Part shown: one piece after another, positions 26,101 to 32,611 of the stretch
Numbering within the stretch: position 1 is the first letter of the stretch
Layout: every line of letters starts with the position of its first letter
From: Bacteroidaceae bacterium
GTDB taxonomy: Bacteria; Bacteroidota; Bacteroidia; Bacteroidales; Bacteroidaceae
Assembly (NCBI GenBank): GCA_017444485.1
Contig: JAFSWM010000062.1
Coordinates: forward strand, 1 to 32,611
Direction of reading: 5' to 3'
DNA: 32,611 nt
Translations under genes and position numbers: made by a program
Notes under the pieces: model-generated
Database searches by the model: none
Told to the model about the DNA's origin: nothing
What the model saw: only the letters and a program-made list of their open reading frames with translations

Positions 26101-29100
26101 TATCGAAAGCGGAACAAAGCTGAACTACTCGTTCACACAAAGCGTGACAACACAAGCTGGTGTGAAACTCGAACTGAGCAACGGCGGCGGAAGTAGCTGG
26201 TATAATGGCGTATTTTCTGGAGTTGGAGGAGGAAGTGTTGTGGGACAAATCAACAATGTCAGCAGCACGCAACTTGCTACACTACCTATCGTAGCCACCT
26301 ACTATAACAACTGGCAATACAACTACACCTTCGAAACCACCGAGCGCATCAGCACCGGCACAGGACAGTTGGCCGTAGGACGCGATGCCGACGTGTTTAT
26401 CGGCATGACGCGCAATGCGGTAGTGGAAGATGCTATTGCTGTACGCGCCATTACGGACGAGACCTACCAAATTATAAAGAACCACGAAGGCGGTTCGTTT
26501 ACGATGAATGGTGTAAACTACAATGTGCGCCAAGGCACCATGAAGGTATTGGCACAGGGGCAGAATAGCAAGGGCGAAAAAGTTTGGATTGTGCGCGATG
26601 AAGTGTTGCAAGTATCATCACACATCAACAGCACGTTTGTGCACTCTCAAGTTCATATTGAGCAAGAACTCATCCCCGAACTCATCAACATTCGCAACTC
26701 GCTACTCCTGACTCCCGGAACCAGTGAAGAAACAGCACAAGCCATAGCCAACCAGCGAGGTTTCCCCGCTTTCATTAGCAAAGTGCCTGCCGATGATGTA
26801 AACTTCGCTTCCGAGGGGTATTACACCCAAGTAAATCCCACTACGGAAGGCGGTTTAACAAACGACTCCATCCAAGCCCTGAACCGCACCATCTTGACGT
26901 GGATAGGTTTCCTCGCTGTGAACGAGCGAGAGAAAGTGGAAGCATCAGATCTCGTAAAGACTTACGACGTTGATGGCCGTGCCAGTGTCAGCTATAACGA
27001 AGCCTTCACGCTATCAAAGAGCGAAAGTCGCTACTTCCTCTTCCCGTTAATACAAGGAACTGGAGGATTCTCCACTGGAGGATTTGGAGTGAGAAGTCCC
27101 GATGTGGGTCATTCCAATAAATCAACCAATGACAACGAGCAGCACATCGAAATCGAAACTTTTGGCAACAAGATAGCCATCAAGCTTAGCGTAGTAGCCT
27201 CGCTTGACTATAATTATAATTATGGAAAGAATGAGACGGAGGTCAAGAAAGTAGGTTTCACCCTGGCTCCGAGTACAAAGTCAAACTTGGTGGTTAGCGT
27301 GTATCGCACACAAACCAATTCGCAAATTCTTGACGATCGTCGCGCCGCCTTGCTTGATGCGGGCCACGACGAAGAGGATGTTGACCAAATGCTCTTCATG
27401 TATGCCAGCGAGGATTTCATCAAGAATATCCGGTTAGGCGGTAACGGCGTGCCGGGCAATCTGGGTGGCATGTGTAGCTACATGACCTCCGCGCCGCAGA
27501 TGTATCGCAGCCTTGTCTATCGCACGCAAGGCGGTGCTACCAGTGCTCCTTACGAAGACGAGCGCCGCACCAAATACTACAATCCTGGTACGCTGCTCGA
27601 TGCCAAGACCATTGAGATAGACCGTCTGCGCATTTGGGCTGACGAACAGACCGTAAGCAACGTGCCCTACGACGAGCCTGCACGCTTCACCATTCATATG
27701 GCTAACGAGAGCGAAGCGCCTGCTCTGGCAACGCCGGTATTCTATTTCTTTATTGATGACAGCAGCAATGCAAAGGGTGCTAAAGTGCAGGTAGAGGGTG
27801 TACCCCTCTCGGGTAGCGGTTCGTCAGTTGTTATTCCTGTTGGCACAGTCGTGACGAAACAAGTTGAAATCTATCCTGGGGCAGAGTTTGACTACGAAAA
27901 CATCGGTATCAGCCTCTACGACCCCAACGATAAGGCACGTGTGCAAAAGGTTAACCTGACGGCTCACTTCGTGCCCACGGCAGGAAAGGTGAACATCTCT
28001 CTGCCTGGCGACAAGTGGGTGGTGAACACTGAGTCGCAGTTCGATGACCGTCTGCAACAATACTATATGCCTGTAGTCATTGACGGTTTTGACGTGAACT
28101 ATCGTGGCTTCGACCACATTGAGTTACAATACAAGTTGGCCACACAGGGCGACAAGGAATGGGTAAACGTATGCTCGTTCTACAAAGACCCTCTCCTTAT
28201 GGCCAAGGCCAGCGGTGTGTGCGAGCTCATCAAGGACGATGGTCGCATCGTGGCTAACTTCTATGGTGAAGTAGATCCTATTGAACAGGAGTACAACCTG
28301 CGTGCAGTGAGCTATTGTCGCCACGGCAGTGGTTTCCTCACCCGTTCGTCTGCCATACTGACTGGCATCAAGGACACCCGTCGTCCCGGGCTCTTTGGCA
28401 CGCCGAGACCTGAAGACGGCATTCTCGACATCGGCGAAGACATCATGCTGCGCTTCTCTGAGCCGATCGCCGGCAACTATTTGCGCGAACTGAACAACTT
28501 CCAAGTGCTTGGACAAACCAATTCGAGCAACATCACGCTCTCCACCGACCTACGCTTCAACGGCTACGGGTTGGCCTCTTCTCAAGCGACACGTAACTTG
28601 ATGGGCAAGTCCTTCACGGTGGATGTGATGCTTTATCCCGACAAGATTGAAGAAGGCATGAGCTTCTTCTCGCATGGTGAAAACGGAAGTTACTTAGAAC
28701 TTGGTCTGACTGCCGACCACCGTTTGATGGCTGCCTTTGGGCAATCTGACACCACGGGGCTACAAACCAAGGTGTACACCAGTACCGAGCCTGTAGCCTT
28801 CAATGGCCTACATCAAGTGTTCTATACGTTTGAGAATGACATCGTCAATCAAACCACTACGGTCCGTTTCTACGACGGCACGAAGCAAATCGGTTCGTTC
28901 GTTCATCCTGCTGCCTACAATGGTTATGGCAGCATCAACCTTGGTCAGGGTGCAGGAATAATCAAAGAGAACGTTTTCTACAGTGGCGAAATGCTTGAAT
29001 TCCGTTTGTGGAATCGTGTGCTCTCCACCAGTGAGATGAGCGATTACAGCCTGAAGATACTCACGGGCTATGAGTTGGGCTTGCTCGATAACTTCCCGCT

Positions 29101-31777
29101 CAATGAGGGACGTGGTGAGTATAGTTACAACCGTGTGGCTTCAGGGAGCGACCTCGCTCTATACGAAATTTCATGGAAGGTGCCCGACGGCATAGGCATG
29201 ATACTCGACGGGCAGGAGGGGTTCCGTCTCAAGCCCGATAAGTTCCAACGCTGGGACCACCAGGATTATACCTTGATGTTCTGGTTCCAAACAAGTGATG
29301 ACTCGGGTACGTTGCTTGCCAATGGCCGTGCTGAAGACGAGGCGGAGGCCTCCGAACATTTCCGCTTCAGTGTTCGTGATGGATTACTGGAACTGCATCT
29401 TGGCGGTTTGAAGGTGCCTACTACAAGGTATGTTGGCGATGGGCAGTGGCACCATATTGCCCTAACGATGAACCGCTCAAGGAATTTGGGTAGTCTCTAT
29501 CTTGACAAACAGCTGTGCCAAACCTTTGCAGTGGACACGCTGGGTGGCATCAATGGCAACAACTTAGCAGCGGGTGCCCTCTATGACGGCACAGGCATTT
29601 CCCAGCCTATTCACGGATGTATTGACGAAATCGCAATGTTTGAGATGGCGCTGCCCGAGAATAGCATCAAGAATTTTGCTACTACAACGGCGACGGGCGA
29701 TTTAATGGGCTTGATGGCCTATCTGAGTTTCTCGCAGAACGAGTTGCAGATGAATGGTCTGCAGCGACTGATGCCCACTGGTGTGAGTCTGAAACGCTAC
29801 AGAGACATGGCCACCGGACAGCTGACTGCTGCGCGCGACACGATTGTGGCCCAAGACGTTGTGGACCGCCTGGCTGATCGCACCATATATGCTCCGATGC
29901 GCGATGTGCAGACGCTCGAAAACATTAAGTACAGTTTCGTTGCTGATGGTAAGGACCTGCTCATCAACCTTGATGTGCCCGACGAGCGCATTGAGAAGAC
30001 CAATGTCTTCATTCTTGTTCGCGATGTGGCCGACCTGCAGGGCAACCTGATGGCTTCGCCTGTTGCGCTGGAACTCTATGTCTATCGCAATCCGCTACGA
30101 TGGAATGTGAAGCGCGTCTCGCTTACGCCTAACTACGGCGAGGAATATACTTTTGAGGCCACCATTCAGAACCTCAGTGGCAAGACGCACCAATACGCTT
30201 TGGAGGGGCTGCCCATTTGGATAACGGCTTCGCAAACGAGTGGTCGCATAGGGCCTTTGGACGAGGAGACTATCACCTTCACCATATCTCCCTACATCAA
30301 CATTGGCGACTTTGATGAGGTGTTCAATCTGATCGGCGAGGAGGGCATGAACGAGCCTCTGCCTGTCAGCATCAGGGTGCGTGGCGATGCTCCAGAATGG
30401 AGTGTGGACCAGGCCCTGTTGCGCGCCAACATCACGATGAACCTTATGGCACGCGTGGGTATTGAAGGCCGAATGATGAACGACCCCGAGGACCGCCTGG
30501 CCGTCTTTGGCGAAGGACATCGCACGCTGGGCGTGGCGAAGCTGAATGCCAGCGATGGCATTGCCTACCTCACTATCTACAACAGTTCCTCGGCTGCTAC
30601 ACCGCTGCGCTACGAGTTCTACGATGCTTCAACTGGCATTATCCACGTGCTACTTTCTACAGATGAAGTGGGCTTCTTCCGTTCGGGTGCCGTGGTGGGT
30701 ACGCCCGATGATCCTTATGTCTTTGGAACGAACAATGCGGTGGTGCAGACGCTGCATTTGCAGGAGGGATGGAACTGGATTTCCTTCAACGTACATCCAG
30801 AGTCCCTGTCTGTGGGCGAGTTGCTGAATAGTGCTACGAAGTGGGAAGTAGGCGACGGACTGGAAGTCATAAGGCCCAACGGCACCTATGCACAGATTTC
30901 CTACAAGCAGTTCTACAACCCCGACGACCCGAAGAATCCCATCTATGCTTGGGACGAGGCCGATGCGGTGGTTAACCTCGACCCGCAACAGATGTATCGC
31001 TTCTACAGCCACAGCCAAAAGACTGGATACGTTTCGGGTTACACTGCCTACGAACACATCACGGTGAAGCCCGACTGGAACCGTATCGGCTATCTCTCGC
31101 GTCTGAACCTGCCTATTGGCACAGCGTTGGCCGACTATACCGATGATGCTTCTATTGGCGACATCATCAAGTCGCAGTCCGAGTTTGCCGTACTGACCGT
31201 CGATGCCTCTGGCAACAGAACGTGGCGAGGCACCTTGCAGTACATGAAGGCTGGCGAGGGCTATATGCTCAAGCGCAATGCTCGCAGCAATGCCACTTTC
31301 CGCTATCCGCTCTACGACGGACAAACGCGCTATAATGGAAGTGCTGCGATGCTTCCAGCGGCATTCCACAACACAAGCGGCACGAGTATGACCGTTGTGG
31401 CTACGGCCCAAGGTATCGACACCGAGGAGGGAGACATCCTGACGGCCTATCGTGGCGCAGAAGTTTGTGGTGTGGCAATAGCCGATGCCGATGGCTTGTT
31501 CTTCCTCAATGTGGGCGATGTGGATGCTGCAAGCGATGAACTCAGTTTCACCCTGGAGCGCGAAGAAGAAATCATTGGTCAGGCCGCAGGCCGCCAAATG
31601 TTCTACGCACCCAATGCCGCCCATGGAACGCCGGAACTGCCCACGGCCATCAACTTCGTAGAGAGCCGCGACGTCTATGGCGAGGGCTGGTACACCGTCG
31701 GGGGCATACGGCTCACCAAACGCCCCACCGAAACTGGTGTTTACATTTATAACAATGAGAAAGTGATAATTAAGTAA
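20195..31777 (+). CDS. Giant multidomain surface protein with T9SS-like C-terminal tail (3860 residues)
   Basis: I do not recognise a named gene. A hydrophobic segment (LMVLAIMFTMGFGSLSA, about 18-34) acts as signal peptide; starts at residue 1, 7 or 14 are all possible. After N-terminal beta-rich and fibronectin-III-like regions there are three copies of a GLUG/beta-helix-like module starting near residues 473, 715 and 1030 (DWNTF...GTFDGNGHTL...NCLFDG). Another fibronectin-III-like domain (about 1359-1439) and three carboxypeptidase-regulatory-like domains (about 1447, 1542, 1638 on) follow. Two LamG-like domains lie at about 2785-2960 and 3003-3175, a BACON-like segment at 3305-3400, and two GWNWISFNV-type repeats near 3525 and 3622. 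About 3725-3810 resembles the downstream lipoprotein. The end GVYIYNNEKVIIK resembles a T9SS sorting tail. The frame is unbroken. A surface adhesin or glycan-binding role is likely but unproven. Confidence 0.85.
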   Translation: MIHRRGMHLEPHGMVERLMVLAIMFTMGFGSLSANILRTDDDDTNAPEDAWRYTVMLSAVDQLKLEMPCYDDTGYDSWIDKGYVYITIDGTGNKETLFYYESDDKDDDFPDVCGNKGVEGDMVLSRDQNYSSINVTNTKEKWSIPKVSGTNYSILRLTWSIPDKYRGKSVTISWGIHKTGNGPAGPAGESSKDIVINSSTIQIPAMPAPIYPSAQAPMLGYDAAHAGTMMLVYTMPCNTIDKLTAYYVEENGADQLNRMVNIDPNVSGNLYLPVDRCYRNFYIVANYKDSENKSRTTQSQPFDLAMLHNASALSASLSSDGKVRLSWVVPDRHWHDLIESDFWEIQRCTSGVPTLNSQWSTIGQLTYDIGAKQYEFVDEDMISAFEGNPVYYRVRRTSTALWDWAPGTFAITQLTSIPALSSVQNATVGRSLWNDQQHAVNITFNMGSPGLTVKEDGLAYDERGHAVLRTAKDWNTFAAEVNSGQTTLGAIMAADINLGETLTMVGTTENPYSGIFDGNGHVLSFNPVPPTETDTVAFKEEYVAPFRYVGSATIRNLHVTGSISSSKKYIAGFVAKVNSKLTIDNCRSTVNLISSVKGEAHNGGFVAQSSSSTNVNISNSLFDGSFEGAECHSNGGFVGNGLSQVYISNCLFAPANLLTLKDNCDNFICTPYVGVSHVSHSYSLKSYKVGSGSDIIVSNSNTDSEGRFVINNIDDWNTFVKKVSNAGGAEVNAVLNTDLWINALQDRISSQYHGTFDGNGHTLHMNSQVLFPSAKDFTIKNLHVAGETLGGIHTAALVGHSESSSGKRNLIQNCRVSAMVSCKDGTHAGGFIGHSGSSNNTIENCLFDGQFEFWSSEGFGGGQYAGAFIGWGNSGTSNVVVNCLEKGSSYKGVAHAGLNYANGGNVYGGTNCWTYSNWGEANKVDTLKADELVAKLGFTNWSAASGQVLPIMHKLMLADASKTELLTALGSQWHLVSGNLTPHLYTQSSPTYATVLWDDRAKVVLGIEKFIGNSEANVPEGVFAIRSQADWNTFAKMVENAKGESDVNAILLDDISVTETVGTAEAPYRGTFDGYGHTLTLNIDATEDYIAPFRYVAHTTHIKQLNVKGEITGFNNTSGLVGYSTDDGTLTIENCRVSAHVYSNGGNVGGFIGHGNSATNIIRNCLFDGGLKNHYPLTYYFACAGAFIGAITVDGYYKLTEENNLERGEGYLNFNNVGANIHQIDKNTTEAFAGTNTWTYTQDWSSVNRVPADMTAEQLVVKLDKTQWQVDEEGNVVPMQPESKETVLYNERRELTKEELAAGRFTQQLNTSCVNHRFSFTTEQGSSKLTPISSESVTPTRVEADKNFVYTFNNNVQLTSIKADTLQTAVTLTWEATGLGDYYRIVRYDKMTDKTDTLVAAYDQMTYMDRTPQPQHAYVYTIEGITQCEGTHVSSIDITAGCEPTGMVRGYLRLADGTAMAGVTVKATPRSGNFVGAVTKTTKTDEAGFFEIGGLIYQGSATYQISVETTGEMQAMDVLSATFDDTKNLITDLRFTQSNYYRFSGQVAYEGTSVPVVGAQFERDGAIVKNGSGQPIITDSQGKFTLSVPQGTHTIRVVKDGHVFADGGFFLDADDVEPTKHNWQKEVAGYIFWDQTRVTLRGRVVGGDDQGDLPLGQSLSRNNLGDSITIVMQLEGDNASYLIRDQLNANITELHHRFPVGLIDTCDIDVYRHRLVIHPDAQTGEYAVPMLPVKYKVTEVYAQGYATLFQSGEVGQTIDLTRFANNDTTTWNRIYHTPPTLAVRQYNMTGKTYFGINKYTDMDNTGKNYTIELWNETTGYSFGHPVFMAGSPVILMLAAEEQYYWNNDTKRYVPDVVHLPGGRVYIENGLIGTDKNDVIELDDIGEAIYSFTPQNLTFTEEGDMALKTLTISLEYDSTFYDIKPLDGELLRGYVLASQPVAQGRRVMSDGGTCLIDILRDPPGVNSSAYIESGTKLNYSFTQSVTTQAGVKLELSNGGGSSWYNGVFSGVGGGSVVGQINNVSSTQLATLPIVATYYNNWQYNYTFETTERISTGTGQLAVGRDADVFIGMTRNAVVEDAIAVRAITDETYQIIKNHEGGSFTMNGVNYNVRQGTMKVLAQGQNSKGEKVWIVRDEVLQVSSHINSTFVHSQVHIEQELIPELINIRNSLLLTPGTSEETAQAIANQRGFPAFISKVPADDVNFASEGYYTQVNPTTEGGLTNDSIQALNRTILTWIGFLAVNEREKVEASDLVKTYDVDGRASVSYNEAFTLSKSESRYFLFPLIQGTGGFSTGGFGVRSPDVGHSNKSTNDNEQHIEIETFGNKIAIKLSVVASLDYNYNYGKNETEVKKVGFTLAPSTKSNLVVSVYRTQTNSQILDDRRAALLDAGHDEEDVDQMLFMYASEDFIKNIRLGGNGVPGNLGGMCSYMTSAPQMYRSLVYRTQGGATSAPYEDERRTKYYNPGTLLDAKTIEIDRLRIWADEQTVSNVPYDEPARFTIHMANESEAPALATPVFYFFIDDSSNAKGAKVQVEGVPLSGSGSSVVIPVGTVVTKQVEIYPGAEFDYENIGISLYDPNDKARVQKVNLTAHFVPTAGKVNISLPGDKWVVNTESQFDDRLQQYYMPVVIDGFDVNYRGFDHIELQYKLATQGDKEWVNVCSFYKDPLLMAKASGVCELIKDDGRIVANFYGEVDPIEQEYNLRAVSYCRHGSGFLTRSSAILTGIKDTRRPGLFGTPRPEDGILDIGEDIMLRFSEPIAGNYLRELNNFQVLGQTNSSNITLSTDLRFNGYGLASSQATRNLMGKSFTVDVMLYPDKIEEGMSFFSHGENGSYLELGLTADHRLMAAFGQSDTTGLQTKVYTSTEPVAFNGLHQVFYTFENDIVNQTTTVRFYDGTKQIGSFVHPAAYNGYGSINLGQGAGIIKENVFYSGEMLEFRLWNRVLSTSEMSDYSLKILTGYELGLLDNFPLNEGRGEYSYNRVASGSDLALYEISWKVPDGIGMILDGQEGFRLKPDKFQRWDHQDYTLMFWFQTSDDSGTLLANGRAEDEAEASEHFRFSVRDGLLELHLGGLKVPTTRYVGDGQWHHIALTMNRSRNLGSLYLDKQLCQTFAVDTLGGINGNNLAAGALYDGTGISQPIHGCIDEIAMFEMALPENSIKNFATTTATGDLMGLMAYLSFSQNELQMNGLQRLMPTGVSLKRYRDMATGQLTAARDTIVAQDVVDRLADRTIYAPMRDVQTLENIKYSFVADGKDLLINLDVPDERIEKTNVFILVRDVADLQGNLMASPVALELYVYRNPLRWNVKRVSLTPNYGEEYTFEATIQNLSGKTHQYALEGLPIWITASQTSGRIGPLDEETITFTISPYINIGDFDEVFNLIGEEGMNEPLPVSIRVRGDAPEWSVDQALLRANITMNLMARVGIEGRMMNDPEDRLAVFGEGHRTLGVAKLNASDGIAYLTIYNSSSAATPLRYEFYDASTGIIHVLLSTDEVGFFRSGAVVGTPDDPYVFGTNNAVVQTLHLQEGWNWISFNVHPESLSVGELLNSATKWEVGDGLEVIRPNGTYAQISYKQFYNPDDPKNPIYAWDEADAVVNLDPQQMYRFYSHSQKTGYVSGYTAYEHITVKPDWNRIGYLSRLNLPIGTALADYTDDASIGDIIKSQSEFAVLTVDASGNRTWRGTLQYMKAGEGYMLKRNARSNATFRYPLYDGQTRYNGSAAMLPAAFHNTSGTSMTVVATAQGIDTEEGDILTAYRGAEVCGVAIADADGLFFLNVGDVDAASDELSFTLEREEEIIGQAAGRQMFYAPNAAHGTPELPTAINFVESRDVYGEGWYTVGGIRLTKRPTETGVYIYNNEKVIIK
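21611..24060 (+). repeat. Three-fold internal module in the giant protein
   Basis: Three diverged copies begin with DWNTFA at 21611, 22337 and 23282. Each continues with an aspartate-rich NAxLxxDI stretch, PYxGTFDGNGHTL, and one or more GGFIGH...IENCLFDG turns. Copies two and three also end alike (TNCWTYSNW and TNTWTYTQDW). The pattern suggests a right-handed beta-helix or GLUG-type fold built by duplication. Confidence 0.8.
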
Positions 31778-32071
31778 GGTTGTAAGGTTTTAAGGTTATA
31801 AGGTTATAAGGGGCTGCGCGACGCCCTCATAACCTCACAACCTCATAACCTCACAACCTCATAACCTCACAACCTCATAACCTCACAACCTCATAACCTC
31901 ACAACCTCATAACCTCACAACCTCATAACCTCATAACCTCACAACCTCACAACCTCATAACCTCACAACCTCACAACCTCACAACCTCACAACCTCATAA
32001 CCTCACAACCTCACAACCTCATAACCTCAAAACCTCATAACCTCATAACCTTAAAACCTCATAACCTCAAA
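31775..32071. repeat. Octamer repeat block filling the giant-lipoprotein gap
   Basis: The block begins at the TAA of the giant gene with four to five reverse octamers (TAAGGTTG, TAAGGTTT, TAAGGTTA). The core GGGGCTGCGCGACGCCCTC (31810-31828) follows, then 30 forward octamers (ACCTCACA, ACCTCATA and a few ACCTCAAA/ACCTTAAA) in unbroken phase from 31832 to 32071. Only TCCT separates the last unit from the lipoprotein start codon. The left part can fold into a hairpin around the core. Confidence 0.95.
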
Positions 32072-32075
32072 TCCT

Positions 32076-32537
32076 ATGAAACCAACGTATCTTCTGACCA
32101 TTCTCATCGCCCTTGCGCTCTGTGCTTGCAGTTCCGATGAGGGCGATGTAGAGGCAACGCCTTCCTTCCTGCTGCAAGGAACAGACGCACGCCCCACATC
32201 ATGGATAGCACCCGACTATTCGGCCTATGAACTCACGATGTCGGTCCAAGTGCAACTGGGTGACACGCTTGCCAAGTTTCAGAGTGAGCAAGACCTGATG
32301 TGCGCCACCATTGCGGGCGAAGTGCGCGCCGTGACAGTGCCAAAATCTACGATGAACGAGGTTTACTACCCCCTGACCATTGCCGGCAATGCAGGCGAAC
32401 AGACCATTGCGTTGCAATACTACTGCGCCCGCCTGAGCCGCATCTATACCATCCAGGGCTGGGCCGTGTTCGACCCTTCGGCGGCACCCACCGGCGACGA
32501 CGACCTCTACCATCCATGCTTCACTGCAACCTATTAA
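32076..32537 (+). CDS. Small lipoprotein paired with the giant surface protein
   Basis: No named family is recognised. The 153-residue protein has a clear lipoprotein signal (MKPTYLLTILIALALCAC, Cys18 in the ALCAC lipobox) followed by an acidic SSDEGDVE linker, a layout often linked to surface exposure in Bacteroidota. The rest is one beta-rich domain. Read by eye it aligns without gaps over 17 residues with the giant protein: E71-T87 here (EQDLMC...GEVRAV) against about 3745-3761 there (EGDILT...AEVCGV). The following LFFLNV and VYYPLTI strands also agree. It begins 298 bases after the giant gene, separated only by repeats, and is probably co-transcribed. Its TAA stop merges with reverse octamers. 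Confidence 0.8.
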   Translation: MKPTYLLTILIALALCACSSDEGDVEATPSFLLQGTDARPTSWIAPDYSAYELTMSVQVQLGDTLAKFQSEQDLMCATIAGEVRAVTVPKSTMNEVYYPLTIAGNAGEQTIALQYYCARLSRIYTIQGWAVFDPSAAPTGDDDLYHPCFTATY

Positions 32538-32611
32538 AGGTTATAAGGTTATGAGGTTATAAGGTTATAAGGGGCTGCGCGACGCCCTCAAAACCTTATA
32601 ACCTCAAAACC
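32538..32611. repeat. Octamer inverted-repeat block after the lipoprotein, running off the window
   Basis: Reverse octamers (AGGTTATA, AGGTTATG) lead to an exact second copy of the core GGGGCTGCGCGACGCCCTC (32571-32589). Forward octamers (AAAACCTTATAACCTC) then continue to the last base. The two arms can pair into a long hairpin around the core. Confidence 0.9.

Noticed and set aside
31832-32071. CRISPR array or telomere-like repeat
   Set aside because: Units of 7 or 8 bases are directly adjacent with no unique spacers and no cas genes, and the arrays are internal to a gene-dense chromosome segment.

Overview
The window looks like chromosomal DNA from a Bacteroidota species, most likely order Bacteroidales and perhaps Prevotellaceae. 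The evidence is the fused aspartokinase-homoserine dehydrogenase, several promoters of the Bacteroidota type (TTTG, about 20 bases, TAnnTTTG), a PorE-like OmpA lipoprotein, and a giant secreted protein whose C-terminus resembles a type IX secretion (T9SS) tail. Most of the DNA is moderately GC-rich. No rRNA, phage, transposase or CRISPR array is visible.

Layout. 1-2.3 kb (minus strand): truA downstream of the ribosomal operon rpsF-rpsR-rplI. 2.4-7.1 kb (minus): thrA, a secreted endonuclease/phosphatase-family protein and an HD phosphohydrolase, closely spaced and probably one operon. 7.5-10.4 kb (minus): a secreted GHL10-type glycosidase, nagB and an initiator-type tRNA-Met. 10.7-15.2 kb (minus): a CcsA-type cytochrome c biogenesis protein, then a PorE-like lipoprotein followed with a 4-base overlap by a family 2 glycosyltransferase. 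15.5-19.8 kb (plus): a U32 peptidase/TrhP-like protein, ribF, a CPBP membrane protease and dusB. 20.2-32.5 kb (plus): a 3860-residue multidomain surface protein and a 153-residue lipoprotein.

The most unusual feature is in the gaps. From 7 kb onward nearly every intergenic space is filled by a mosaic of short repeats: a heptamer (KTCAWYG), an octamer (ACCTNANR), a GC-rich hairpin module with a conserved tail, a second conserved linker, and a small core containing CTGCGCGAC. Read on the plus strand, nearly every gap has reverse-oriented units on its left and forward units on its right, so gaps are inverted repeats whatever the gene direction. At seven genes the stop codon lies in, or directly abuts, repeat sequence. 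The ribosomal-thrA block has almost none of this.

The second notable item is the 3' pair: the giant protein and the small lipoprotein appear to share a C-terminal domain and are separated only by a repeat array. Together with the PorE-like protein this suggests a T9SS-exported surface structure with a lipoprotein partner. That link is inference. All family calls come from reading motifs by eye; no database search was run.
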